A stretch of DNA of 64,000 bases from Flavobacterium sp. WC2421. GTDB lineage: Bacteria; Bacteroidota; Bacteroidia; Flavobacteriales; Flavobacteriaceae. Positions within the stretch are counted from its first letter, which is position 1, and each line of letters starts with the position of its first letter. The DNA lies in NCBI RefSeq assembly GCF_040822115.1, contig NZ_CP162004.1, positions 1,798,001 through 1,862,000 on the forward strand, written 5' to 3'. Below, in pieces: positions 19,101 to 26,725 of the stretch. A model generated the notes under the pieces. That model was not told the origin of the DNA. It saw nothing but the letters and a program-made list of their open reading frames with translations, and made no database searches. The translations under genes were made by a program, and so were the position numbers.

Positions 19101-19307
19101 GGACTTATTCCAATGATGCGCGCAACAGGACCATCAGCATTAGGAAACCATTCGATTAGTATTGGTGCAGCTGGAGGAATGATATCTGGAGTTCTTTTGG
19201 GAATATTTATTATTCCGGTATTGTTTATTGTTTTCCAGCATTTGCAAGAGAAAGTTACTGGTAAACCCTTGGCAGTTATAAACAACGAAAGCCATTCAAA
19301 AAAATAA
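16137..19307 (+). CDS. RND multidrug efflux pump, AcrB/HAE1 type inner-membrane transporter
   Basis: This 1056-residue protein has full HAE1-RND length. It opens MLQKFIDRPVLSTVIAILIV, has twelve predicted helices and two large periplasmic loops. The proton-relay residues are present: Asp407-Asp408 in GIVVDDAIVVVE (same numbering as AcrB) and Lys945 in LLAKNAILIVEYA. QLPGSNSSDV and GFMEGSTGVFYRQFA are conserved RND motifs. It exports hydrophobic compounds by proton antiport with the adaptor upstream (25-bp gap) and the channel downstream (33-bp gap). Substrates cannot be deduced. Expression is probably controlled by the TetR protein at 14177. Confidence 0.95.
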   Translation: MLQKFIDRPVLSTVIAILIVILGVIGLRALPLQQFPDIAPPAVQVVALYPGANAETVLRSVAPSLEEAINGVENMSYMSSTASNDGSLVITVNFELGTNPDQAAVNVQNRVSQATSQLPPEVVQAGISTTKKQNSLLMVVDLYTENEAQYDQTFLANYSQINIIPDLKRIPGVGQAVIFGGSKDYSMRVWLSPSKMASYNLTPQEVMGAIQDKNLEAAPGRFGESSKESFEYVIKYKGKLNKPEQYENIVIHSNADGSVLRLKDVARIEFGSYTYGSSTRIDGKSGLNIAIYQLPGSNSSDVQIAIKAMMEKASKDFPKDVKHLILYNTKDSLDLSIEQVKHTLIEAFILVFIVVFLFLQDFRATLIPAIAVPVSILGTFFFMQVFGFSVNLLTLFALVLAIGIVVDDAIVVVEAVHEKMHSKKLSAKAATTSAMSEITGAIISITLVMSAVFLPVGFMEGSTGVFYRQFAFTLAIAIVISAVNALTLSPALAALFLKDIQHDVDGEEVKPKNFKEKFFIGFNQGFDKLTNKYVKSLRFLIKFKWVSLGGLAVVILATVYMVKTTSTGFIPSEDQGFIAISMSMPAGTSLERTKTVMLDVEKTLGDMQSKKTLNILSGFNLLTQSSSPSAGVIFILLKPAAERGDITDINAIMGDVRQKLAGIKGAGFFVFTFPTVPGFSNVDALDIVLKDKTGQSISKFSGVSTTFIGELMQRPEIAFAFTSFKADYPQLEMEVDDVKAEQLGVNVRDILQTMQAYFGSAQASDFNRFGKYYRVVVQADVDSRNNVESMNGIFVKNRQGEMVPVSTLVKLKPVNGPETASRYNLFNSISVNAIAAPGFSTGAAIKAVQEVAETKLPKGYSIEFSGLTKEEITSSGQSAVIFGLSLLFVFFLLAAQYESYILPAAVILSIPTGIFGVFLAIGLTGIENNIYVQVALIMLIGLLAKNAILIVEYAIQRRRAGKSLLASALEAAKLRLRPIIMTSFAFVVGLIPMMRATGPSALGNHSISIGAAGGMISGVLLGIFIIPVLFIVFQHLQEKVTGKPLAVINNESHSKK

Positions 19308-19340
19308 TCTGTATCAATAGCAATCTTTAAAAATCATCTT

Positions 19341-20744
19341 ATGATAAAAAATATAAAAAGGAGTGTTGTAATAGGATCTCTTTTTACAGCCTTCACATCA
19401 TTTTCTCAGGAAACTCCAAAAATTGGAGTTCCTGAAAATTTCAGAAATTCCACTTCGATAGATACCACAAATACGGCTGATATTAAATGGAAAGATTTTT
19501 TTGCAGAATCCGATTTAGTAAAGTTAATTGATGATGCATTATTGAAAAACAATGACTTGCAAATTGCAGATAAAAATATGGCTATTGCCAATTTACAATT
19601 CAAGCAAACTAAATGGGGAAATATTCCTGAGCTCAATGCTTTTGCAACAGCTTCTTCGAACAGATTATCAGATAATAGCTTAAATGGAATAAGTACAAAT
19701 CAATTTCTGGGTAAAAAACATTTAGAAGACTATTCGGCAGGACTAAGTTTGTCATGGGAAGCAGATATTTGGGGTAAAATAAAAAACCAGAAAAAAAGTG
19801 CATTAGCTGCTTATATGCAAACAACAGAAGCCAAAAAAGCATTGCAAACAGCAATAGTTGCAAGTGTGTCAAAAGGGTTTTATGATTTGTTGATGCTAGA
19901 TGCACAATTAGAAATTGCTAAGAAAACACTTGTATTGAATGACAGTACTCTTTTTATTGTAAATCTTCAATATGAAGCCGGACAGGTAAATTTATTTGCA
20001 AAACAACAAACAGAAGCACAACAACTTGTTGCAGCCCAATTGATTCCACAATTAGAGCAAAATATTCAAATTCAAGAGAATGCATTAAGTGTATTATCAG
20101 GGACTTTTCCAGAGGCTAAAGATAGACAGAGCAAGCTGGAAACTATAGTGATAAAAGACAATCTTTCTGCTGGAATTCCATCTCAGTTATTGAGTAAACG
20201 ACCAGATGTAAAAAGTGCTGAAATGGGGGTAAAAATGGCCAATGCAAGAGTTGGTGTAACGAAGGCCAGTTTGTATCCTTCTTTGAATATTACGGCTAGA
20301 ACTGGTGTAAATTCATTCGAAATAAACAATTGGTTTAATATTCCAGCTTCATTATTTGGTTCTATTGCGGGCGGATTGACAGCACCACTACTAAACAGCA
20401 AAAAATTAAGAACACAATATGAAATAGCTAAAGTAGAAAGAGAGCAATCAATATTACAGTTCAAACAAACTGTTTTAGTAGCTGTAGGTGAAGTTTCAAA
20501 TGCATTGACTAAAATTGAAAAACAAGCAGCGCAATTTGAGATTGCAAAACTAAGAACAACAACACTTCAAAAAGCAATTATAAATGCAAACATGCTTTTT
20601 AAAAATGGTATGGTAACTTACCTGGAAGTAGTTATTGCGCAAGGCAATCTTTTGCAAGCAGAGCTAGAATTGGCTTCGATAAAAAAAGAGCAATTATCAT
20701 CTAATGTTGAGTTATACCGTGCTTTAGGTGGCGGTTGGCGATAA
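19341..20744 (+). CDS. Outer-membrane efflux channel, TolC/NodT family
   Basis: This 467-residue protein has an N-terminal signal sequence (MIKNIKRSVVIGSLFTAFTS) and no lipobox, followed by two OEP repeats rich in coiled coil. The first shows LIDDALLKNNDLQIADKNM and YSAGLSLSWEADIWGKIKNQ. The second shows LLSKRPDVKSAEMGVKMANA, the NodT-type signature, and LYPSLNITARTG. It forms the trimeric outer-membrane exit of the RND pump. It is the third gene of the operon and is followed by a clear terminator at 20771-20797. Confidence 0.93.
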   Translation: MIKNIKRSVVIGSLFTAFTSFSQETPKIGVPENFRNSTSIDTTNTADIKWKDFFAESDLVKLIDDALLKNNDLQIADKNMAIANLQFKQTKWGNIPELNAFATASSNRLSDNSLNGISTNQFLGKKHLEDYSAGLSLSWEADIWGKIKNQKKSALAAYMQTTEAKKALQTAIVASVSKGFYDLLMLDAQLEIAKKTLVLNDSTLFIVNLQYEAGQVNLFAKQQTEAQQLVAAQLIPQLEQNIQIQENALSVLSGTFPEAKDRQSKLETIVIKDNLSAGIPSQLLSKRPDVKSAEMGVKMANARVGVTKASLYPSLNITARTGVNSFEINNWFNIPASLFGSIAGGLTAPLLNSKKLRTQYEIAKVEREQSILQFKQTVLVAVGEVSNALTKIEKQAAQFEIAKLRTTTLQKAIINANMLFKNGMVTYLEVVIAQGNLLQAELELASIKKEQLSSNVELYRALGGGWR

Positions 20745-20770
20745 CAGTTAATTTGTATTTATACAGAAAA

Positions 20771-20797
20771 ACTCGGAAGTGATTCCGAGTTTTTTTT
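20771..20797 (+). terminator. Terminator of the RND efflux operon
   Basis: ACTCGGAA (20771-20778), loop GTGA, TTCCGAGT (20783-20790), followed by seven T residues. It lies 26 bp after the channel stop codon. Confidence 0.9.
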
Positions 20798-20930
20798 ATA
20801 TAAATAATTAAGACATTATATTTTCTTGCAGTGTAAATCCGATTAGTTTTAAAAAATAAGGGACAACGTTACGTTCATAAACATCTAACCTATAATACAC
20901 TCTGTTTTAAAATAGTAGTATTAAACAGAC

Positions 20931-21947
20931 TTAACATCTCTCTTTTCGCTTTGGGCGTTCCATTCTGAATCTGATAAATTTAGGTATAAAACATACTAGA
21001 AGATGCTCACGTTTCCAACGGTAACATTTTAAGAAAAAGAACATGGCTACAAACAGAAATATACCTGACCCAACGGCAACCTGAAAGGGATAAGACAGTA
21101 CATTTTTTTGTGGAATAATCATTGGAACAAGAGCAATGGCACAAGCTGGCGCAAATGGTTTACCGACAATTTCAAAAAGAAGAAACAGGCATAAAAATAG
21201 CAATAAAACCGTATATATTTGTGGGAATCCCAATATTGTATGCAAATAGTGCTGAAAGAGTGTTCCTAGTATAGCAGAAATTATGATTACTAAATAAACC
21301 TGTAGCGGGCGATTGCGAAAGCCTGATGATGATGAACTGAATTCTATAAACATGACCATCAATGGTGGAACTATAAAATATATTTTCCCAAAATATACCG
21401 GAATTACAGCTATGAGTACTACCCAAAACAGTAATCTCATCCAATGCTTCGGACTGTGTTTGTAATGATCTTTTTTTCTATCGAAAGTAATAACCTCGCG
21501 CAATACATTTTTCTCCATAAGCCATTGTCCGGAAACGACCAAAAGACTCATGATGAAAACAGAAACAGGATAAACTAACGAGTTAGTTCCTAATAAAACT
21601 GGCAACATTGCAGATGACGTTATTGGAATTAAGGTGGTGCGCGTCAAAATAAGGCAAAGGGATGTAAATGTAAATGAAATTGCAATATTTATTAAAAGAG
21701 GGAATGGGGAATAAAGGACAAGCAGAATTCCGAAAAAGGCGCAGACTGTCATCAATGCTACCAGTATCGGTCTACTAACCGTCCATATTTTTTTATCAAT
21801 AACCCATAAACCAAGCACCAATGCGGCCATTTCAGGAAACAGAATTTCTTTTTGGTCGAGCCATTCTGAAGCGCCAACCATAACAGCAATCATGATAAGG
21901 GCAAAAAAATATCGGATTAATTTGAGTTTATTCACTTTTTCAACCAT
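20931..21947 (-). CDS. Multi-pass inner-membrane protein of unknown function
   Basis: This 338-residue protein has about nine or ten hydrophobic segments and a strongly basic C-terminal tail (RMERPKRKERC). I do not recognise a family with confidence. The pattern of two halves of short helices with GTNSLVYPVSVF, FGKIYFIVPPLMVMFIEFSS and FAPACAIALVPMIIPQ is reminiscent of HPP/FUSC-like membrane proteins. It lies 60 bp downstream of the DUF417 gene on the same strand and may be co-transcribed with it. That would place it in the AraC-DUF417 locus, possibly for stress or export. Confidence 0.7.
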   Translation of the reverse strand: MVEKVNKLKLIRYFFALIMIAVMVGASEWLDQKEILFPEMAALVLGLWVIDKKIWTVSRPILVALMTVCAFFGILLVLYSPFPLLINIAISFTFTSLCLILTRTTLIPITSSAMLPVLLGTNSLVYPVSVFIMSLLVVSGQWLMEKNVLREVITFDRKKDHYKHSPKHWMRLLFWVVLIAVIPVYFGKIYFIVPPLMVMFIEFSSSSSGFRNRPLQVYLVIIISAILGTLFQHYLHTILGFPQIYTVLLLFLCLFLLFEIVGKPFAPACAIALVPMIIPQKNVLSYPFQVAVGSGIFLFVAMFFFLKCYRWKREHLLVCFIPKFIRFRMERPKRKERC

Positions 21948-22007
21948 TATATTTTTAAACTTTACAAGAATGACTTTCTTTGATATTTATTTTTAAGAAT
22001 ACTTTAA

Positions 22008-22571
22008 TTAATCCTTCAAAAGTTTTTTAGCACAATCAGAAGCTACAATTAAACCTCCTGCCATCATAATAATGTCTTTTATAACCAATCGGCCCGCAGC
22101 TGAAAGATAAGGAAAGCCATATTGAGGTGTTGGCATATCGCCACCTAAGTTAGGCACCCAGGTTTCTGGAGTAGTAATTAAGAAAGAAAGCGTAACTAAT
22201 GCCATACCGGCAGTGAGTAATCCACCAATAAGCCCTAAGTGATTATTGAAAATACCAAATAAAGTTAGCGAACCAATAATAACAATTATGCCGCCCAACA
22301 TATATGAAAAGCTATAGGTTCCATTTTGAGTGTTCCATTTAATATTCTTTTCAACAATTTCTCCCTCTTTATTTTTGTGGTCTTTATATTCATTTGGATT
22401 ACCGTAAAAGAAACTCATCAAAGGGCTATTGGCAACAAAAGGCACAATTCCATCTGCTTCATATTGAAAAGCTTTAAGTCCTCCAATCCATACCATTACT
22501 ATAAAAATAGCTATTCTCATTAAATTAAAAAATTGACTTTGTAATTTTGCTAAGGTTATTAACATGTTCAT
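22008..22571 (-). CDS. DUF417 (YkgB/RclC-like) inner-membrane protein
   Basis: This 187-residue protein has four predicted helices. DUF417 features are the opening helix with FVMVWIGGLKAFQYEADGI (I/F variations), the FVANSPLMSFFY segment, and the C-terminal FLITTPETWVPN plus GRLVIKDIIMMAGGL. A 30-residue charged insert (YKDHKNKEGEIVEKN) sits between helices 1 and 2. E. coli RclC (YkgB) belongs to this family and is part of the reactive-chlorine-responsive rcl operon controlled by an AraC regulator. Here too an AraC gene lies directly upstream on the same strand. A TAACTTTG promoter motif precedes the gene, so it is probably transcribed separately from the regulator. Confidence 0.85.
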   Translation of the reverse strand: MNMLITLAKLQSQFFNLMRIAIFIVMVWIGGLKAFQYEADGIVPFVANSPLMSFFYGNPNEYKDHKNKEGEIVEKNIKWNTQNGTYSFSYMLGGIIVIIGSLTLFGIFNNHLGLIGGLLTAGMALVTLSFLITTPETWVPNLGGDMPTPQYGFPYLSAAGRLVIKDIIMMAGGLIVASDCAKKLLKD

Positions 22572-22590
22572 ATATTTACTATTTATTAGG

Positions 22591-22598
22591 CAAAGTTA
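22591..22598 (-). promoter_or_regulatory. Candidate -7 element (TAACTTTG) for the DUF417 gene
   Basis: CAAAGTTA on the plus strand, exact TAnnTTTG match on the minus strand, 20 bp before the DUF417 start. Confidence 0.55.
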
Positions 22599-22637
22599 AT
22601 AAGATTTTGTTGTGGTCACAATGGACAGATGTGGATA

Positions 22638-23492
22638 TTACCTAGACAAATCTGCCACGATGGATATCCCAACATTCTCTCGAAATGCAGTAGGGGTAAT
22701 TCCAGTATGTTTTTTAAAATAACGACTAAAGTAATTTTCATCGTCAAAGTTTAATTCAGCAGCAATTTCTTTCATGCTTTTGTAACTAAGGTGAATCCAT
22801 TTTTTAGATTCAAGTATAACCCTTTGGTGAATTAATGTAGAGGGTGTTTTCAAGAAATGCTGTTTACAGATTTTTGAAAATGTATTAGGCGAAATGCCCA
22901 TTTGATAAGCATAAAAAGAAGGTTGCCTTTCTTTATGAAAATTATTTTCAAGTAGCACTTTAAAATGCATTAAAGGATGAAAAGTGTTTTTTTCTTCAGA
23001 AATGACTACTTTTTTCGATTTAATTTTACTAGATAAAGCTAGAATCAATTGTAAATAAGCTCGTACTACCGCAATAGAATAACTGTTAATGATTTCTAGT
23101 TCAATAATTAGTTTTTCTAGAATATAATCCATCTCAATATAATCTTCTAATTCAAGATTTATATAGGCTTGTTGATATATGTTGTTAAATAAAAGACCGT
23201 TACAAGCCACTTCTTTTTTGTGATATTCTATGCAATAAAAATCACCATGAAATTGGAGTCTTCTGGTTTTAATTGGATGTTCCGTATTAAAAAGAATAAT
23301 TTGATATGGAGTTGTAAACAATACAATTTTACCTTCAAAAGAATATTCTACTAAATCGACACTTATTTTGCCTGTACCTTCAAAAAGATAAATAGAATAC
23401 AAAGGAGAACCCCCACACTGATTGATATAATCTGTATTGCATTCTTGGACTGTACAGCCTTTTTGATTGATTTGTGTATCTTTTAACTCCAT
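22638..23492 (-). CDS. AraC-family transcriptional regulator
   Basis: This 284-residue protein ends in a typical AraC double helix-turn-helix domain (about residues 185-275): HLSYKSMKEIAAELNFDDEN, YFSRYFKKHTGITPTAFREN. The N-terminal ~150 residues form a cupin-like sensing domain (LYSIYLFEGTGKISVDLVEY). Vicinal-type cysteines lie near the N-terminus (GCTVQECNTDYINQCGG), which could be redox- or metal-responsive; that is inference. It precedes the DUF417 membrane gene on the same strand and is the likely activator of that locus. Confidence 0.88.
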   Translation of the reverse strand: MELKDTQINQKGCTVQECNTDYINQCGGSPLYSIYLFEGTGKISVDLVEYSFEGKIVLFTTPYQIILFNTEHPIKTRRLQFHGDFYCIEYHKKEVACNGLLFNNIYQQAYINLELEDYIEMDYILEKLIIELEIINSYSIAVVRAYLQLILALSSKIKSKKVVISEEKNTFHPLMHFKVLLENNFHKERQPSFYAYQMGISPNTFSKICKQHFLKTPSTLIHQRVILESKKWIHLSYKSMKEIAAELNFDDENYFSRYFKKHTGITPTAFRENVGISIVADLSR

Positions 23493-23514
23493 CTTTTATT
23501 TTGAGAACAATGCT

Positions 23515-23522
23515 CAAAGTTA
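23515..23522 (-). promoter_or_regulatory. Candidate -7 element (TAACTTTG) for the AraC gene
   Basis: CAAAGTTA on the plus strand, 23 bp before the start codon of the AraC gene on the minus strand. It is the same octamer as at the DUF417 promoter. Confidence 0.5.
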
Positions 23523-24023
23523 AAATATTATTATTTGTTTATGGCTCATGCAGTAAGGTTGTTTTTCTGAATAAGTACGTAACAAAGCACTGGATATGTA
23601 AATATACACATTCAGTTAAGCTGCATTCTCATAATTAATTTGGATTGTTAAATTCTTTAATGTTTTTTTTGCAATTCAAAGCAGAATGTCTTCTTTTCTG
23701 TTTTAACAAATTTCAAAAATATAAGCCAAATAAAAGTGGCACAGGATGAAATACTAAAATCAAAGCAATCAATTGAAGAGCTGGATTTGCCATTAGTAAA
23801 TTGGTCTAATTTGTTTTGATATAAACGAATTCTAGCATTATAATCTAAAAACGACAAGTTATTTCAGGGCAAGACAGAATAAAAAACATACTATTCTTTT
23901 GTGATTTGGAAAGTTTACACCTTGTCTTTATATCGATATTTCTAGCTTATGTATTTGGTAATGATTAGATTGATTTTATAGGTAAATCGTGCACGTTCTG
24001 TAAAAGTACTAAAAGTTTAGGCA
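23523..24023. other. Intergenic stretch without an identified gene
   Basis: About 500 bp of A+T-rich DNA between the AraC promoter and the tRNA terminator. A short plus-strand frame (about 23691-23819) reads QIKVAQDEILKSKQSIEELD and could be the tail of a lost gene. A 66-codon minus-strand frame at 23657-23857 has no family resemblance. I cannot support either as a gene. Confidence 0.5.
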
Positions 24024-24054
24024 TAAAAAAACGGATTAGTTGGCACTAATCCGT
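24024..24054 (-). terminator. Terminator of the tRNA-Met gene
   Basis: ACGGATTAGT (24031-24040), loop TGGC, ACTAATCCGT (24045-24054). Seven A residues on the plus strand give the U tract in the minus direction. It is 23 bp after the tRNA 3' end. Confidence 0.9.
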
Positions 24055-24076
24055 GATTTACATGACTTTAAGTTTG

Positions 24077-24150
24077 TAGCGAGGACGAGATTTGAACTCG
24101 TGACCTCAGGGTTATGAATCCTGCGCTCTAACCGACTGAGCTACCTCGCC
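24077..24150 (-). tRNA. tRNA-Met (anticodon CAT)
   Basis: The minus strand begins GGCGAGGTAGCTCAGTCGG and folds into a cloverleaf. The acceptor stem is GGCGAGG with CCTCGCT (first pair G-U), the anticodon loop TTCATAA carries CAT, and the T arm contains GTTCAAATC. The 3' CCA is not encoded. The anticodon stem has one A-C mismatch. Lack of the three G-C pairs typical of initiator tRNA argues for elongator Met. A CAT anticodon could also belong to lysidine-modified tRNA-Ile2, less likely here. Confidence 0.95.
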
Positions 24151-24185
24151 AAAGTTTCAAGAATAACAATTCCTGAACGCGGGTG

Positions 24186-24193
24186 CAAATATA
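24186..24193 (-). promoter_or_regulatory. Candidate -7 element (TATATTTG) for tRNA-Met
   Basis: CAAATATA on the plus strand, exact motif match on the minus strand 35 bp before the tRNA 5' end. Confidence 0.6.
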
Positions 24194-24303
24194 GAAATAA
24201 TATTAATGCGTGCAAGCATATTTTAAAGAAAAAAAAATATTTTTAAAAACGTTTTTTTTTCGGGCTTATATTCTATATATTCGAAAAAAATTAAAAGTAG
24301 CTC

Positions 24304-24696
24304 ATGGATCAAAAAGTACGTTACGAAATAGAGTTCCCAATCAATTCTTCGCCGCAATTGTTATATCAATATATCTCAACTCCATCTGGATTGTCAGAAT
24401 GGTTTGCAGATAATGTAAATTCTCGTGGTGAATTTTTTACTTTCATTTGGAATGATTCAGAAGAGAAAGCGAGGCTTGCCTCTAAAAAATCCGGAGAAAA
24501 AGTAAAATTTAAATGGGTTGATGGTAATAATAAAGATACCGAGTATTTTTTTGAACTGCACATCCTTGTAGATGAGTTAACTAAAGATGTTTCTTTAATG
24601 GTAGTTGATTTTGCTGATAAAGACGAGGTTGATGAAGCGTCATTATTATGGGAAAATCAAATTTCAGATCTTAAACATCTAATTGGATCGGTATAG
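24304..24696 (+). CDS. START-like / SRPBCC-fold protein
   Basis: This 130-residue protein begins at the ATG at 24304. The helix-grip fold is suggested by IEFPINSSPQLLYQYISTPS, LSEWFADNVNSRGEFFTFIW and the C-terminal helix ASLLWENQISDLKHLIGS. This is the short START-like family seen in Flavobacteriia, related to AHA1/SRPBCC domains that bind hydrophobic ligands. No specific ligand or partner is evident. It is followed after 54 bp by the aminotransferase IV gene, which has its own promoter motif. Confidence 0.8.
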   Translation: MDQKVRYEIEFPINSSPQLLYQYISTPSGLSEWFADNVNSRGEFFTFIWNDSEEKARLASKKSGEKVKFKWVDGNNKDTEYFFELHILVDELTKDVSLMVVDFADKDEVDEASLLWENQISDLKHLIGSV

Positions 24697-24716
24697 TAAA
24701 ATTGTATTTTATAACT

Positions 24717-24724
24717 TACATTTG
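24717..24724 (+). promoter_or_regulatory. Candidate -7 element (TACATTTG) for the aminotransferase IV gene
   Basis: Exact TAnnTTTG match, 26 bp before the ATG at 24751. Confidence 0.5.
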
Positions 24725-24750
24725 CCCTGAACAAAAATCAGGGTTTTTTT

Positions 24751-25590
24751 ATGATTAATTTTAATGGAATTATTGTGTCCCAAGATACAAATGTGTTGAT
24801 ACAGAATCGTGCTTTTTTATTTGGCGATGCCGTTTTTGAAACAGTTAAAATAGTAAATTCTAAAATTCTATTTCTAGAAGATCATTATTTTAGGCTTATG
24901 GCTTCTATGCGGGTGGTAAGAATGGAGATTCCTATGAATTTCACTATGGAGTATTTTGAAGAACAAATACTTTCTTTAGCAAGTACTAATTCAGTATTAA
25001 ATTCATCACGTGCAAGAATTACCGTTTATAGAAATGATGGTGGTTTTTATCTGCCACAAACCAATGAAATTTCATTTTTGATTCATACTACTTCCATTGA
25101 AAGCGCTTTGTATTCATTCGAAAAGACGAATTATGAAGTCGATTTATACAAAGATTTTTATGTGACTAAGCAATTGTTATCTTCTATAAAAACCACAAAT
25201 CGCATGCTAAATACAACTGCAAGTATTTATGCTCACGAAAACGGGTTGGACAATTGCTTGTTATTAAACGATACGAAGAATGTTGTTGAAGCAATTCAGG
25301 GTAATCTTTTTATGGTTGTAGGGGACAAACTAATCACACCTCCAGTGTCAGAAGGTTGTTTGAATGGTGTTATGAGAAAGCAAATCTTAGAATTAGCTAA
25401 AAAAATTACAGGTTTAGTAGTTGTTGAAGAAGTTATTTCTCCATTTGAACTGCAAAAAGCCGATGAATTGTTTATTACTAATGTTATCAAGGGAATACAA
25501 CCAATAACTAAATACCGAAAGAAAGACTTTGTTGTAAACCATTCAAAGGTATTACTGCAAAAGTTAAATGAGATTGTAAGTAGTACTTAG
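24751..25590 (+). CDS. Class IV aminotransferase (PabC-like aminodeoxychorismate lyase or branched-chain type)
   Basis: This 279-residue PLP enzyme of fold type IV begins INFNGIIVSQDTNVLIQNRA, followed by FLFGDAVFETVKI (GDxxFET). The likely PLP lysine is in LLSSIKTTNRMLN. EAIQGNLFMV is the cofactor-proximal EaxxxN motif, and GCLNGVMRKQILEL and ADELFITNVIKGIQPI are typical of the C-terminal domain. Candidate roles are 4-amino-4-deoxychorismate lyase (folate synthesis) or an amino-acid aminotransferase. The size and motifs favour the PabC-like group, without certainty. It overlaps the convergent AlgH gene by 4 bp. Confidence 0.83.
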   Translation: MINFNGIIVSQDTNVLIQNRAFLFGDAVFETVKIVNSKILFLEDHYFRLMASMRVVRMEIPMNFTMEYFEEQILSLASTNSVLNSSRARITVYRNDGGFYLPQTNEISFLIHTTSIESALYSFEKTNYEVDLYKDFYVTKQLLSSIKTTNRMLNTTASIYAHENGLDNCLLLNDTKNVVEAIQGNLFMVVGDKLITPPVSEGCLNGVMRKQILELAKKITGLVVVEEVISPFELQKADELFITNVIKGIQPITKYRKKDFVVNHSKVLLQKLNEIVSST

Positions 25591-26147
25591 TTTAGGTATG
25601 GATTTTCTGGCGCATTTGACCAAATAAGGTATTCGCCTCCTAATTCCATTATTTGTTCTTTCCAAAAATGAGTTGGTGATTTACCAATAATTTTATTTTT
25701 ATAGCTATTAGGTGCAATAATCCAAGAGTTTGAATTCATTTCGGATTCTAATTGATTTTCATCCCAACCTGTATATCCTAAAAAGAATCGAATATTTCCT
25801 TTATTTATTCTGCCACTATTAATAAGGTCTTTTGTTGATTCAAAATCGCCTCCCCAATATATTCCGTTAGATATTTCAATGCTATTTGGAATTAAGTCAG
25901 GAATGTTGTGAATGAAGTAAAGATTGTCTTGTTCAACTGGACCTCCATTGTAAATTTTGAATTTGGCACTAATTTCTGGAATTAAGTCGTTGATTGTGTA
26001 TTTCAGCGGTTTATTGATGATAAATCCTACTGAACCTTCCTTATTATGATCAGCCAATAAAATCACAGATCTATTAAATGATAAATCTCCAATTATAGAA
26101 GGCTCAGCAATAAGAAGTTGCCCTTTTATTAATTTTTCTGAAATCAT
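25587..26147 (-). CDS. YqgE/AlgH family protein (UPF0301)
   Basis: This 186-residue protein has the family signature throughout. The N-terminal segment is KGQLLIAEPSIIGDLSFNRS, followed by VILLADHNKEGSVGFIINKP, a glycine-rich YNGGPVEQDNLYFIHN, and RFFLGYTGWDENQLESEMNS with W-containing LIWSNAPENPYLN at the end. The biochemical role of AlgH proteins is not established. It overlaps the convergent aminotransferase gene by 4 bp at the 3' end. Confidence 0.92.
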   Translation of the reverse strand: MISEKLIKGQLLIAEPSIIGDLSFNRSVILLADHNKEGSVGFIINKPLKYTINDLIPEISAKFKIYNGGPVEQDNLYFIHNIPDLIPNSIEISNGIYWGGDFESTKDLINSGRINKGNIRFFLGYTGWDENQLESEMNSNSWIIAPNSYKNKIIGKSPTHFWKEQIMELGGEYLIWSNAPENPYLN

Positions 26148-26218
26148 AATTTCTGTAATTTTTTTATTAAATTTAAGAAAAAAAACTAAAAAAAACCAAA
26201 TTTAATCGTTTAAATACA

Positions 26219-26247
26219 AAAAAAAACCCTCCATCAGGAGGGTTTTT
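26219..26247 (-). terminator. Terminator of the HU gene
   Basis: AACCCTCC (26225-26232), loop ATCA, GGAGGGTT (26237-26244). The A run at 26219-26226 supplies the U tract on the minus strand. It is 30 bp past the HU stop codon. Confidence 0.88.
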
Positions 26248-26273
26248 GATTATATTAGGGTGAAAACTTTAAA

Positions 26274-26546
26274 TTAGTTTACTGCACCTTCTAATTCAGC
26301 ACCAGCTTTGAATTTTACAACATTCTTAGCAGCGATTTGAATCGTTTTTCCTGTTTGAGGATTTCTACCGTCTCTTGCAGCTCTTGCTGAAACTGACCAT
26401 GATCCAAAACCTACTAGAGATACTCTACCACCTTTTTTCAAAGTACCACCTACGTTTCCTAAAAATGACTCTAAAGCTAATTTTGCAGCTGCTTTTGTAA
26501 TTCCTGCATCTGCAGCGATAGCATCGATTAATTCTGATTTGTTCAT
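26274..26546 (-). CDS. HU-type DNA-binding protein
   Basis: This 90-residue histone-like protein begins MNKSELIDAIAADAGITKAA. The DNA-binding beta-arm contains VSLVGFGSWSVSARAARDGR and NPQTGKTIQIAAKN, and the C-terminus is VVKFKAGAELEGAVN. It bends and compacts the nucleoid. It is a single-gene unit with its own promoter motif (26591-26598) and terminator. Confidence 0.96.
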   Translation of the reverse strand: MNKSELIDAIAADAGITKAAAKLALESFLGNVGGTLKKGGRVSLVGFGSWSVSARAARDGRNPQTGKTIQIAAKNVVKFKAGAELEGAVN

Positions 26547-26590
26547 AATAATAGTTTTATTAATTGTTGGTTAAAAAAATTGTTAATACA

Positions 26591-26598
26591 CAAATTTA
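26591..26598 (-). promoter_or_regulatory. Candidate -7 element (TAAATTTG) for the HU gene
   Basis: CAAATTTA on the plus strand, exact motif match on the minus strand about 45 bp before the HU ATG. Confidence 0.6.
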
Positions 26599-26725
26599 GC
26601 AGGAAATACGTACCTCGCAAGCGTTTTCGTTGATTTTAGCACGATTTGTTAATAACTTATTTTTTTTGTTCATAAAACAGTGCTTTTTGGTGATGATTTG
26701 TAATAAAGCCCCGATTTTAGTAGCC

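Noticed and set aside
23657..23857. 66-codon minus-strand frame near the tRNA
   Set aside because: No recognisable domain, start context or conservation signal; composition is that of random A+T-rich DNA.
24077..24150. tRNA as an integration site for a mobile island
   Set aside because: No integrase beside it, no repeated tRNA 3' end was seen within the window, and its flanks are ordinary genes.
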